Made by a program: the position numbers and the translations under genes | Notes under the pieces: model-generated | Told to the model about the DNA's origin: nothing | Database searches by the model: none | The model's input: only the letters and a program-made list of their open reading frames with translations | Assembly (NCBI GenBank): GCA_947461495.1 | Contig: CANHLV010000062.1 | Location: 1 to 8,336 of the forward strand | From: Chitinophagaceae bacterium | GTDB lineage: Bacteria > Bacteroidota > Bacteroidia > Chitinophagales > Chitinophagaceae | Length of the DNA: 8,336 bases | Reading direction: 5' to 3' | Shown here: piece after piece, positions 1-5,510 of the stretch | How positions within the stretch are numbered: the first letter of the stretch is position 1 | Layout: the number at the start of each line of letters is the position of its first letter

Positions 1-126
1 CCCGGCATCACACATATTGGAATTGTTCTGGAAAATGAAGACGTCTTTCACAACATGGGTCCTTCATCAAGAATTGAAGGCGGATTTCTGTTTTCTCACA
101 AAATCTTAGGTCATTACAGAATTTAA
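1..126 (+). CDS. DUF1287-type protein, C-terminal fragment
   Basis: This is the last 41 codons of a gene that begins outside the window and ends with TAA at 124-126. The visible residues contain ITHIGIV, then VFHNMG, then a terminal KILGHYRI. From memory this matches the C-terminal end of DUF1287 proteins (E. coli YijF is one), which read roughly HIGIV...HN-G...LF-KITGHYR. DUF1287 belongs to the NlpC/P60-like superfamily; the His in THIGIV sits where that fold has its catalytic His. The N-terminal half with the expected Cys and any signal peptide is not visible, so enzyme activity and location cannot be judged. Three small ORFs follow on the same strand, the first 13 bases after this stop. 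An ordinary NlpC/P60 peptidase is the main alternative. Confidence 0.62.
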   Translation, partial: PGITHIGIVLENEDVFHNMGPSSRIEGGFLFSHKILGHYRI

Positions 127-139
127 TTCAAACATAAAC

Positions 140-265
140 ATGTCATATAAATTCAAAGATGAACGATTCGTTTACGCAGCCTATCAAAAAGCTCGATACT
201 ATTTGTATCAGTCAAAAGTAAATACTGAAAATGACCGACATCCTGTTTTTGAAATTGTAAAGTAA
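140..265 (+). CDS. Small hypothetical protein, 41 residues
   Basis: A short ORF runs from ATG at 140 to TAA at 263-265. It begins 13 bases after the stop of the DUF1287-type gene, behind an A-rich leader (TTCAAACATAAACATG) with no Shine-Dalgarno site, as is usual in Bacteroidetes. The product is charged and Tyr-rich (MSYKFKDERF start, then AAYQKARYYLYQ) and has no membrane segment or signal peptide. I recognise no family. Tight packing between same-strand genes favours a real gene. Against it, an ORF of this length can occur by chance in AT-rich DNA. Confidence 0.4.
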   Translation: MSYKFKDERFVYAAYQKARYYLYQSKVNTENDRHPVFEIVK

Positions 266-267
266 AC

Positions 268-298
268 ATTTCAACAAAATATTGAAATAAAATATTGA
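268..298 (+). repeat. Short AT-rich inverted and direct repeat in a gene gap
   Basis: In the 39-base gap before the 124-residue gene, ATTTCAA (268-274) and TTGAAAT (282-288) form a perfect 7-bp inverted repeat with a 7-base loop. The 10-mer AAAATATTGA also occurs twice in direct orientation, at 276-285 and 289-298. A run of six T follows at 299-304, directly before the ATG at 305. The stem is almost entirely A/T and the T-run is detached from it, so a terminator is not supported. It could be a weak leader hairpin or simple low-complexity sequence. Confidence 0.3.
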
Positions 299-304
299 TT
301 TTTT

Positions 305-679
305 ATGACAAATTATTTCCCTTTCGGACTCTTCATTTGGTTGCTGATATATATATTTAAAGAAAACAAGCCGACAACACCATTGGTTAAAACCGACTCA
401 AATCAAAATAGTATAGAACCCGAATCTAAAAAACAAGTTCAATACATCTCCAATGGAAGACTACTGAATGATACCTTGTTTTTTTATTATTATGATATGC
501 TGAGGCTTACCCACATTAAGCATGTTAACGAACAGACGATAGTAAAATATGCCTATAATAGATATGCACTTATTAATAAAATAGATTATGATGTAAACTG
601 GCCTATCGCGAAAAGAGATGTAAAAGCAGCAAAAGCCTATGTATTAGAACGCTGGAATTATATGACAAATTTAAATTGA
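305..679 (+). CDS. Hypothetical membrane-anchored protein
   Basis: This 124-residue protein belongs to no family I can name. Residues 4-18 form one hydrophobic segment (YFPFGLFIWLLIYIF) followed by KENK, which fits an N-terminal membrane anchor. Residues 20-50 are polar and probably disordered. Residues 55-118 look helical and resemble the layout of a J-domain: YYYDMLRL (61-68) like the first helix, NEQTIVKYAYNRYALIN (75-91) like the second, and RDVKAAKAYVLERW (104-117) like the third with its AY-VL pattern. The HPD tripeptide that contacts Hsp70 is absent, with NKIDYD in the loop instead, so a co-chaperone role is not supported. The gene lies between two other small + strand genes and stops 7 bases before the next start, so shared transcription is likely. 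Confidence 0.7.
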   Translation: MTNYFPFGLFIWLLIYIFKENKPTTPLVKTDSNQNSIEPESKKQVQYISNGRLLNDTLFFYYYDMLRLTHIKHVNEQTIVKYAYNRYALINKIDYDVNWPIAKRDVKAAKAYVLERWNYMTNLN

Positions 680-686
680 TCTCTTC

Positions 687-1133
687 ATGAGTATAAAAGA
701 TTTTCGCTGTTATAAAGAACAAACAGTAGAGTTAAATACAATTGTTGCTGCACCCGAAGTAGAATCGGCAATCAATGAACTTATCAAAACTTCTGTTGAT
801 CCTGAAAAGCAAACCATTGTTCATTGCAGACTGAAAACGGAATTTTTTACTTATATCCGAATTCATCCTACCACATTCCTTATTGAAAATACCGGAAAAA
901 AATGCAAACTGATAACAACCATTGATATAACAGTTGCCCCGGAATGGTGTGCAGGAAATTATCAAAGGGGTTACAATTATTTCACATTGATTTTTGAAGG
1001 ATTGAGTTATGAATGTTCTAGTTTCCATCTTCAGGAATTTGCAGGACCCGTTGAAGGTAATTTGTTTGAAACGAAAATAATGGAAAGAAACAAAACTGAT
1101 GTGTATGAAGCTGAAATTATACTTTCAAATTAA
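687..1133 (+). CDS. Hypothetical soluble protein, 148 residues
   Basis: I do not recognise this protein. It has no signal peptide or membrane segment, so it is probably cytoplasmic. Alternating hydrophobic stretches suggest a mostly beta structure: about 43-58 (TIVHCRLKTEFFTYIR), 62-66, 73-83, 97-110 and 126-147. There are five Cys (8, 47, 73, 88, 110) with no clear metal-binding spacing. The ATG at 687 lies 7 bases after the preceding stop, so co-expression with the membrane-anchored neighbour is likely. The gene is the last of the + strand group and faces the ZIP-like gene across 35 bases. An open frame on the opposite strand (732-1028) encodes a Cys- and Phe-rich product that looks like a shadow. 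Confidence 0.72.
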   Translation: MSIKDFRCYKEQTVELNTIVAAPEVESAINELIKTSVDPEKQTIVHCRLKTEFFTYIRIHPTTFLIENTGKKCKLITTIDITVAPEWCAGNYQRGYNYFTLIFEGLSYECSSFHLQEFAGPVEGNLFETKIMERNKTDVYEAEIILSN

Positions 1134-1168
1134 ACTTTATTTTTTACAATCATTAGTTGATAATTTTA

Positions 1169-2503
1169 TTAAGCAACCTCATTCATAGCAAAAAACAAAG
1201 CCAACAAAAAACCTGCTACAGTAGGAAGCACCGCCTTCGAACCTCCTTCATGAATAGCTTCTGGTATCATTGTATGAGAAACCAAAGCAAGTACAGCTCC
1301 TCCTGCTACTGCTTCAAAAAATAATGCCAATAAAGAATCTGAATTTCCAATGAATTGCTTACCTGCAATTGCTGAAAACATTCCAACAATTAATACTACT
1401 GACCAAATACCAAAAATAAATTTCTTGTTATATCCTGCTTTAGTAAGCATAACTGCACTTACAGCTGCCTCAGGAATACCCCCTAAAAACATGCCTAGCA
1501 TTAATGTAAAAGACATGTTTCCAAAACCATGAAATGCAGACCCAATAACAATACATCCCGGTATTGTATCCAATATATTTCCAAGTACTATAGCTAAACC
1601 AGCGCCCTTTGCATTTCCTGTTTCTACAAGAAGTTTGTTTCTTTCTGATTTGCTGATATGATTAAGATTGTTCATCGCAACTTTTACCCAAGTATCTGCT
1701 TTTATTCCTTCCACACTTAGATTAGCGATAGATCGTTCGTGACTCAAATGAAGCGCGGCGATTTCAATATTTTGATCTGAATCAACTAATTTTTTAAAGT
1801 CTTCTCTTCCGATTTCAAGTAACTTGGCTCCTGATGTACTTTTTATTGTTGCAGTACGAACTCCTCCGCTTAATACGCCCATTTCTCCAAACGTCGAACC
1901 TGGTTCAAGATTAGCAATGACTGTAGCCTTTTCGTTTTTGTTATTTATTGTATCAGCAATGACTTCTATTTTTCCATCTATTACTATATACAAAGCATCC
2001 GATGGATCTCCGGCTTTAAACAAAATTTCACCTGGATTAATTGTCCTTTGTTTAACTATTGGTAATATATTTTCTATGGCTTCTGTTGATAGATGGTGTA
2101 GCAATTCACATTTTGACAACCAGCCAGCAATTTCCTTTGCCTTCTCTTGCTTCAATGAAACGGCAAATTCATAAAGTTGTGTGGGCCGCCTGATGGCTGC
2201 TCCCCGTTTTTCAAGATATAAAGAGGAATATAAATAAATTACTGCACCTGTTGCAAATCCGGCAGCAATAAACAACCAAGCCGAATTCAAAGAAAATCCC
2301 TTTCGTAGCAATTCAAGCGCACTTTTATATGACAAATCAATTACCAATGAACCTATTAGTGAACCAGCAGCAAATGCCAATATCCCAGAAATTATTTTTT
2401 TTGATAACGTCGTATATAATCCTATGACCGCACCAAGCATTGATGATGATGTCGTAAAAAGTCCCATGAGTAAGACATAAAAAAGTTCTGTATAGTTTTG
2501 CAT
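1169..2503 (-). CDS. ZIP-like membrane protein with inserted cNMP-binding domain
   Basis: This 444-residue protein combines two modules. The membrane part has about eight segments (7-29, 36-56, 76-95, 299-320, 332-353, 362-381, 391-410, 425-441) in the 3+5 layout of ZIP metal transporters. ZIP-like signatures are GNILDTIPG (309-317) in segment 4, GGIPEA (341-346) in segment 5 and SHTMIPEAIHEGG (409-421) before segment 8. The loop between segments 3 and 4, usually short or His-rich in ZIPs, holds a full cyclic-nucleotide-binding domain at about 133-240. It has NPGEILFKAGDPSDALYIV, then FGEMGVL and VRTATI; the phosphate-binding-cassette Glu (207) and Arg (216) are kept, so nucleotide binding is plausible. 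Compared with typical ZIPs (HNxxE/D in segment 4, [HQ][ED]xxE in segment 5), the segment-4 His is Gly309 and both leading segment-5 ligands are Gly341/Gly342. Asn310, Asp313 and Glu345 remain. Divalent metal transport is therefore uncertain. The ATG at 2501-2503 has no clear promoter or Shine-Dalgarno site. The 110-base gap from the DUF420 gene leaves co-transcription open. Confidence 0.85.
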   Translation of the reverse strand: MQNYTELFYVLLMGLFTTSSSMLGAVIGLYTTLSKKIISGILAFAAGSLIGSLVIDLSYKSALELLRKGFSLNSAWLFIAAGFATGAVIYLYSSLYLEKRGAAIRRPTQLYEFAVSLKQEKAKEIAGWLSKCELLHHLSTEAIENILPIVKQRTINPGEILFKAGDPSDALYIVIDGKIEVIADTINNKNEKATVIANLEPGSTFGEMGVLSGGVRTATIKSTSGAKLLEIGREDFKKLVDSDQNIEIAALHLSHERSIANLSVEGIKADTWVKVAMNNLNHISKSERNKLLVETGNAKGAGLAIVLGNILDTIPGCIVIGSAFHGFGNMSFTLMLGMFLGGIPEAAVSAVMLTKAGYNKKFIFGIWSVVLIVGMFSAIAGKQFIGNSDSLLALFFEAVAGGAVLALVSHTMIPEAIHEGGSKAVLPTVAGFLLALFFAMNEVA

Positions 2504-2613
2504 GACGATTCAACTATAAAAGAAAATATCTAGTCAGTATATCTTCTCCTTTTATATTTTGGGATAAATAATGAATATTGATTTATTTATATTGTAGGAG
2601 TTGAAAATAAACT

Positions 2614-3156
2614 TTATATATAATATGGACTAATCATCCAATATACAACAACTCCCGTTACCGCTACATAAAACCAAATCGGCCAAGTAATGCGTGTTAA
2701 TTTTTTATGTTGCTCATACTCCCCAATCAACGCACGATAAGCTGTAAATAAAATGAAAGGAAGAATAATTCCTGCTAATGGAATATGTGTAAAGAGAATT
2801 AAATAATAAATGGTTTTCATTGTGCCCTCACCGCCAAATTTAGTTTCTCCCGCAAATAAATGATGTGAAATATAACTCAGTAAAAATAATACCGACAATA
2901 TAATTGCAGTCATCATTATTTTTTTATGCAACTCATATTTTTTTTGCTTGGCTGTATATAAGCCGGCTAATAATAACACAGCCACAATTGAATTTATAGA
3001 AGCACTGATACTTGCAAATAGGTGTGGATTGAAGGGCAAATCGACTTTCAACTGAATTCTATTCAATATTACAACTGCAGCAAATACAATTATAGAAACA
3101 GTATAAATGAACAACTTGGCTTTTTGATCATTCTTATTAAATGTTGGATTCAGCAT
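2614..3156 (-). CDS. DUF420 family oxidase maturation protein (CtaM-like)
   Basis: This 180-residue integral membrane protein has five predicted membrane segments (about 15-32, 46-67, 80-99, 114-139, 156-175). The pattern fits DUF420: NPHLFASISASIN (43-55), ELHKK (75-79), SHHLF (97-101), THIPLA (123-128) and EQHKK (148-152). The spaced His residues (45, 77, 98, 99, 124, 150) are the family's likely functional positions. Bacillus YozB/CtaM is a DUF420 protein needed for active A-type heme-copper oxidases, so a role in oxidase maturation is inferred; its biochemistry is not shown here. The ATG (3154-3156) lies inside the end of the SCO gene, giving a 20-base overlap that suggests translational coupling. 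Length is near the usual family size and no defect is visible. Confidence 0.85.
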   Translation of the reverse strand: MLNPTFNKNDQKAKLFIYTVSIIVFAAVVILNRIQLKVDLPFNPHLFASISASINSIVAVLLLAGLYTAKQKKYELHKKIMMTAIILSVLFLLSYISHHLFAGETKFGGEGTMKTIYYLILFTHIPLAGIILPFILFTAYRALIGEYEQHKKLTRITWPIWFYVAVTGVVVYWMISPYYI

Positions 3157-3934
3157 TGTTTTTATTTTTAGATCTGTTTAATAACGTTACTGTTAAAATA
3201 GTTAAACCAATTCCTATAAATATTACAGGTAGATAAGGGATGAATTCTCTTAACAACGATGGGCTTTTTCTGTCACGCTCTAGCATAATCGTAGGAATAT
3301 CCATTGCCAATTTTGCCATCTTTAAAGTATCAAAACCATTATACCACCCTCTAACAACCCTGTTGGTATCCAATAAGAAAAAATTTTCGGTATGTATAAA
3401 AGCTGTGTCAATATTAGTATCCGCTATACTTGCTTTTATTTCATTAAAGGCAAAATCATAAATTTCTTTTTTATTTCCGGTCACCATCCACCAGGTGTCG
3501 TGATTGATTTCAAATCTGTCGGCAAATTTTCTTAGTTGAGCAACACTGTCATTTTCGGGGTCTATGCTAATGCTAAGAAACTGAACTATATCGGGATTTT
3601 GTTTGAACGACTCTTGCAGTTTCTTCATTGATTTGGCAAGACCAGGACAGATGGAAGGGCAACGTGTAAAGAAAAAATCTAGAACAACAATTTTTCCTTT
3701 CAAATCGTCAAGCGAAACTTCCTTACCTAACTGATTGGTAAAATGAATGTTTTTAACTTGATGCCAAAGAGTATCTGGAACTTTTTTTCCTCTAACAGAC
3801 TTCTCTCCCACGCTATCATAGAAATAGTGTTGAGGCATGTGAACCGCATCTTTACTGTAATACTTTACAATCCAATACCCCGTCAGAGGTAGCAGGATTG
3901 TCATGAGTATGGCGAGAAGGGCGTTTCTTTTCAA
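3137..3934 (-). CDS. SCO1/SenC family copper chaperone
   Basis: SCO proteins are membrane-anchored thioredoxin-fold proteins on the outer face of the inner membrane that deliver copper to, or reduce, the CuA site of oxidase subunit II. An N-terminal anchor (about 5-24) precedes the thioredoxin-like domain. That domain has VVLDFFFTRCPSICP with the CxxxC pair at Cys92/Cys96, then LSISIDPENDS (120-130) and IHTENFFLLD (180-189), in which His181 is the expected third copper ligand. All three ligands are present. A second hydrophobic segment (232-252) near the C-terminus is absent from the classical one-anchor SCO. The start is read as TTG at 3932-3934 because it places KR before the anchor. An in-frame ATG at 3902-3904 would shorten the protein by ten residues and remove that basic stretch. 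No in-frame ATG lies upstream before a stop. The gene follows a terminator, so it probably has its own promoter, but I found no good TAnnTTTG box. Confidence 0.92.
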   Translation of the reverse strand: MKRNALLAILMTILLPLTGYWIVKYYSKDAVHMPQHYFYDSVGEKSVRGKKVPDTLWHQVKNIHFTNQLGKEVSLDDLKGKIVVLDFFFTRCPSICPGLAKSMKKLQESFKQNPDIVQFLSISIDPENDSVAQLRKFADRFEINHDTWWMVTGNKKEIYDFAFNEIKASIADTNIDTAFIHTENFFLLDTNRVVRGWYNGFDTLKMAKLAMDIPTIMLERDRKSPSLLREFIPYLPVIFIGIGLTILTVTLLNRSKNKNNAESNI

Positions 3935-3994
3935 TGATTTATTTTTTATTACAACAAGTTAATGAGAATATTGTTTCAATCGGTTTTGCATTAT

Positions 3995-4029
3995 AAAAAA
4001 ACCATCGTTCACTTGGCAAACGATGGTTT
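3995..4029 (-). terminator. Rho-independent terminator after the oxidase subunit IV gene
   Basis: A perfect 11-bp inverted repeat is formed by AAACCATCGTT (3999-4009) and AACGATGGTTT (4019-4029) with a 9-base loop. Read on the minus strand, the stem ends in a run of seven T (A-run at 3995-4001 on the plus strand), of which the first three belong to the stem. It starts 22 bases past the subunit IV stop codon. Stem, loop and T-run together are a textbook intrinsic terminator. It closes the ctaD-ctaB-COX3-COX3-subunit IV unit and separates it, fully or partly, from SCO and DUF420. Confidence 0.88.
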
Positions 4030-4051
4030 AATCTATATCAATGAATTTGTA

Positions 4052-4480
4052 TTAATGAGCTGAATGTTCTGCAGGTGCAGCTTTTACTTGTTCAATTTCT
4101 GCTGGTCTGCTTCCTGCTCTAGTATTACGTAAGTTTTTCCAGCTGTTACCATCTGCAAGAAACGCAATGATAAACCAAACAAACAATACCAAAGGAACAA
4201 CAATTGTCATGATAAAATTTCTGATTTCATCGCCAAGGTGCATGAATACAGAAACAATATAATACGCTTTTGCTAATGTAAGAATTCCGATAACACATTT
4301 TGTTGTCAATACTGTTGCATAGCCCAAGTCACCGTGCTTAGCATATAAGAAATAACCTAATGCCAATTCGATAATTGTAAGTACAGATAATACCCAAAAT
4401 ATTTTCCAGATTTTTCCTGTACCACCAGAATGATCAGGTTGAAACGTAATTTCAGGATTTTCAAAATGCTGTGCTGACAT
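4052..4480 (-). CDS. Cytochrome c oxidase subunit IV (COX4_pro family)
   Basis: This 142-residue protein is the small accessory subunit of bacterial heme-copper oxidases, related to CyoD/CtaF. It has three membrane segments (about 26-46, 57-79, 87-109). The family signature spans segments 2 and 3: LTLAKAYYIVSVFMHL (67-82), then FIMTIVVPLVLFVWFIIAFL (89-108). Such subunits help stabilise or assemble the complex and carry no cofactor. The C-terminal tail (111-142) is polar with a few His and no recognised motif. The gene follows the longer COX3 gene after 45 bases, and a strong terminator stands just beyond its stop, making it the last gene of the structural operon. The ATG at 4478-4480 lies behind an AT-rich leader without a Shine-Dalgarno site. 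Confidence 0.9.
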   Translation of the reverse strand: MSAQHFENPEITFQPDHSGGTGKIWKIFWVLSVLTIIELALGYFLYAKHGDLGYATVLTTKCVIGILTLAKAYYIVSVFMHLGDEIRNFIMTIVVPLVLFVWFIIAFLADGNSWKNLRNTRAGSRPAEIEQVKAAPAEHSAH

Positions 4481-4525
4481 AATATTTTTCTTTTTGAATT
4501 TTTACTTTTAAATTATTACTTTTTA

Positions 4526-5410
4526 TTAAACCAGATAAAAACACAAGAATACAAACACCCAAACCAAATCCACAAAGTGCCAGTATAATCCTGCTTTTTC
4601 AATCATTTCATAATGTCCTCTCTGATCAAAATGACCTAGTTTAGTTTTGATGTACATTACGATATTGATAATAACACCACTGAATACGTGGAAACCATGG
4701 AAGCCGGTAATACCGAAGAAATATCCTCCGAATGCAATAGGTCCTGTATGTGTAGCGTGAAATGCTGTATTAGAAGCTATCTGGTTGATTAATTCTTGAT
4801 TGGTTAGAGTTTCTACTGCATGATGCGCGCCTTCCGCTCCATGATGCAACGTGTTGGCAATAGCTACCAATTGTTCATGGGAAGTTTTTTGAAGGGCAGC
4901 CATTGTTTCACTTGAACTTAATGCCTCTCCCCATGGATTCATTTTTACTGTAGTTGGCAATACGCTTAATGTACCATCGTTTAACATGGCAATATGTTCT
5001 CCGGTTAATAAGTGTGTCCACTCCCAAGCCTGACAACTTAGGAATCCCAAACCACCAATAATGGTAAGAATCATATATTTCTCTACGCCTTTACGATTCA
5101 TGTGATGTCCTTCGTGAACAGCCAATACCATGGTAACCGAACTGAAGATGAGAATGAAAGTCATCAAACTCACAAAAGCCAAAGGCAAATTAGCATGACC
5201 AGCAAACGGGAATGAATTAAAAACATGATTTGGATCTGCCCAATGATTTACACTAAAACGGATTGTACCATAACTAATAAGAAATGCTCCAAATGTGAAA
5301 GCATCACTCATTAAAAAATACCACATCATCACTTTACCATAACTCACATTGAATGGACTTTTACCACCACTCCACCATTTTGTTCCTGCAGGAATTGTTG
5401 TTGATCCCAT
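4526..5410 (-). CDS. Cytochrome c oxidase subunit III, long form with His-rich insert
   Basis: This 294-residue COX3 family protein belongs to the membrane core of the aa3-type oxidase. Recognisable blocks are YFLMSDAFTFGAFLISYG (31-48), LAVHEGHHMNRKG (96-108), CQAWEWTHLL (126-135), GITGFHGFHVFSG (233-245) and the C-terminal GLYWHFVDLVWVFVF (274-288). Subunit III binds lipid and is linked to stable proton uptake; it holds no heme or copper. The loop between WEWTHLL and the FHGFHV block runs from about 139 to 222, roughly 80 residues, where many COX3 proteins have far fewer. It is His-rich (139, 178, 189, 190, 196, 197, 218, 221) and may face the periplasm. The ATG at 5408-5410 follows a 100-base AT-rich gap that may hold an internal promoter. 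The gene lies between a shorter COX3 gene and the subunit IV gene. Confidence 0.93.
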   Translation of the reverse strand: MGSTTIPAGTKWWSGGKSPFNVSYGKVMMWYFLMSDAFTFGAFLISYGTIRFSVNHWADPNHVFNSFPFAGHANLPLAFVSLMTFILIFSSVTMVLAVHEGHHMNRKGVEKYMILTIIGGLGFLSCQAWEWTHLLTGEHIAMLNDGTLSVLPTTVKMNPWGEALSSSETMAALQKTSHEQLVAIANTLHHGAEGAHHAVETLTNQELINQIASNTAFHATHTGPIAFGGYFFGITGFHGFHVFSGVIINIVMYIKTKLGHFDQRGHYEMIEKAGLYWHFVDLVWVFVFLCFYLV

Positions 5411-5436
5411 GATTAGTTTTTATTTTTTATAAAGTC

Positions 5437-5462
5437 AAAATTCAAAAATAAAAATTCAAAAA
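5437..5462. repeat. Tandem 12-bp AT-rich direct repeat
   Basis: AAAATTCAAAAA occurs at 5437-5448 and again at 5451-5462, with a two-base spacer, in the gap between the two COX3 genes. It contains the possible -7 box of the candidate internal promoter. It looks like a small local duplication. Confidence 0.6.
5443..5450 (-). promoter_or_regulatory. Possible Bacteroidetes -7 promoter box before the long COX3 gene
   Basis: On the minus strand this reads TATTTTTG, an exact match to the Bacteroidetes -7 consensus TAnnTTTG. It lies 33 bases upstream of the ATG at 5410, which would leave a leader of about 25 bases. No TTG lies at the expected -33 spacing, and such boxes arise easily in AT-rich DNA, so this is a weak candidate for an internal promoter in the oxidase operon. 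Confidence 0.25.
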
Positions 5463-5473
5463 ACGGATTTGAA

Positions 5474-5506
5474 AATTTTTAATTTTTAATTTTTAATTTT
5501 TAATTT
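5474..5506. repeat. Heptanucleotide tandem repeat (AATTTTT)
   Basis: Four perfect copies of AATTTTT fill 5474-5501, followed by a partial copy (AATTT) to 5506, ending just beyond the stop codon of the short COX3 gene at 5511. Read on the minus strand this is AAAAATT repeated. With the adjacent direct repeat it makes up most of the unusually long 100-base gap inside the oxidase operon. Such a tract is prone to slippage and could change copy number between strains. Confidence 0.85.
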
Positions 5507-5510
5507 ATTG

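Noticed and set aside
305..679. Calling the 124-residue protein a DnaJ-like co-chaperone
   Set aside because: The essential HPD motif is absent and the similarity is by eye only, so it is kept as a hypothetical protein.
732..1028. 98-residue open frame on the minus strand inside the 148-residue gene
   Set aside because: Its product is Cys- and Phe-rich with no domain pattern, and the + strand frame is longer, well spaced after its neighbour and protein-like.
1134..1168. Bidirectional terminator between the convergent genes
   Set aside because: The 35-base gap shows no convincing inverted repeat.
1350..2174. Plus-strand open frames at 1350-1532 and 1824-2174
   Set aside because: Both lie fully antisense to the ZIP/cNMP gene, whose domains are clearly recognisable; they are shadows.
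2546..2553. AAAAGGAG on the minus strand as a ribosome binding site for the ZIP-like gene
   Set aside because: It lies 42 bases upstream of the ATG, too far to act on it, and Bacteroidetes rarely use Shine-Dalgarno sites.
2564..2590. Inverted repeat ATAAATAA / TTATTTAT between DUF420 and the ZIP-like gene as a terminator
   Set aside because: The 8-bp stem is entirely A/T with an 11-base loop and no adjacent T-run on the minus strand; chance occurrence is likely in this AT-rich gap.
3240..3461. 73-residue plus-strand open frame
   Set aside because: Antisense to the SCO gene, with no recognisable features.
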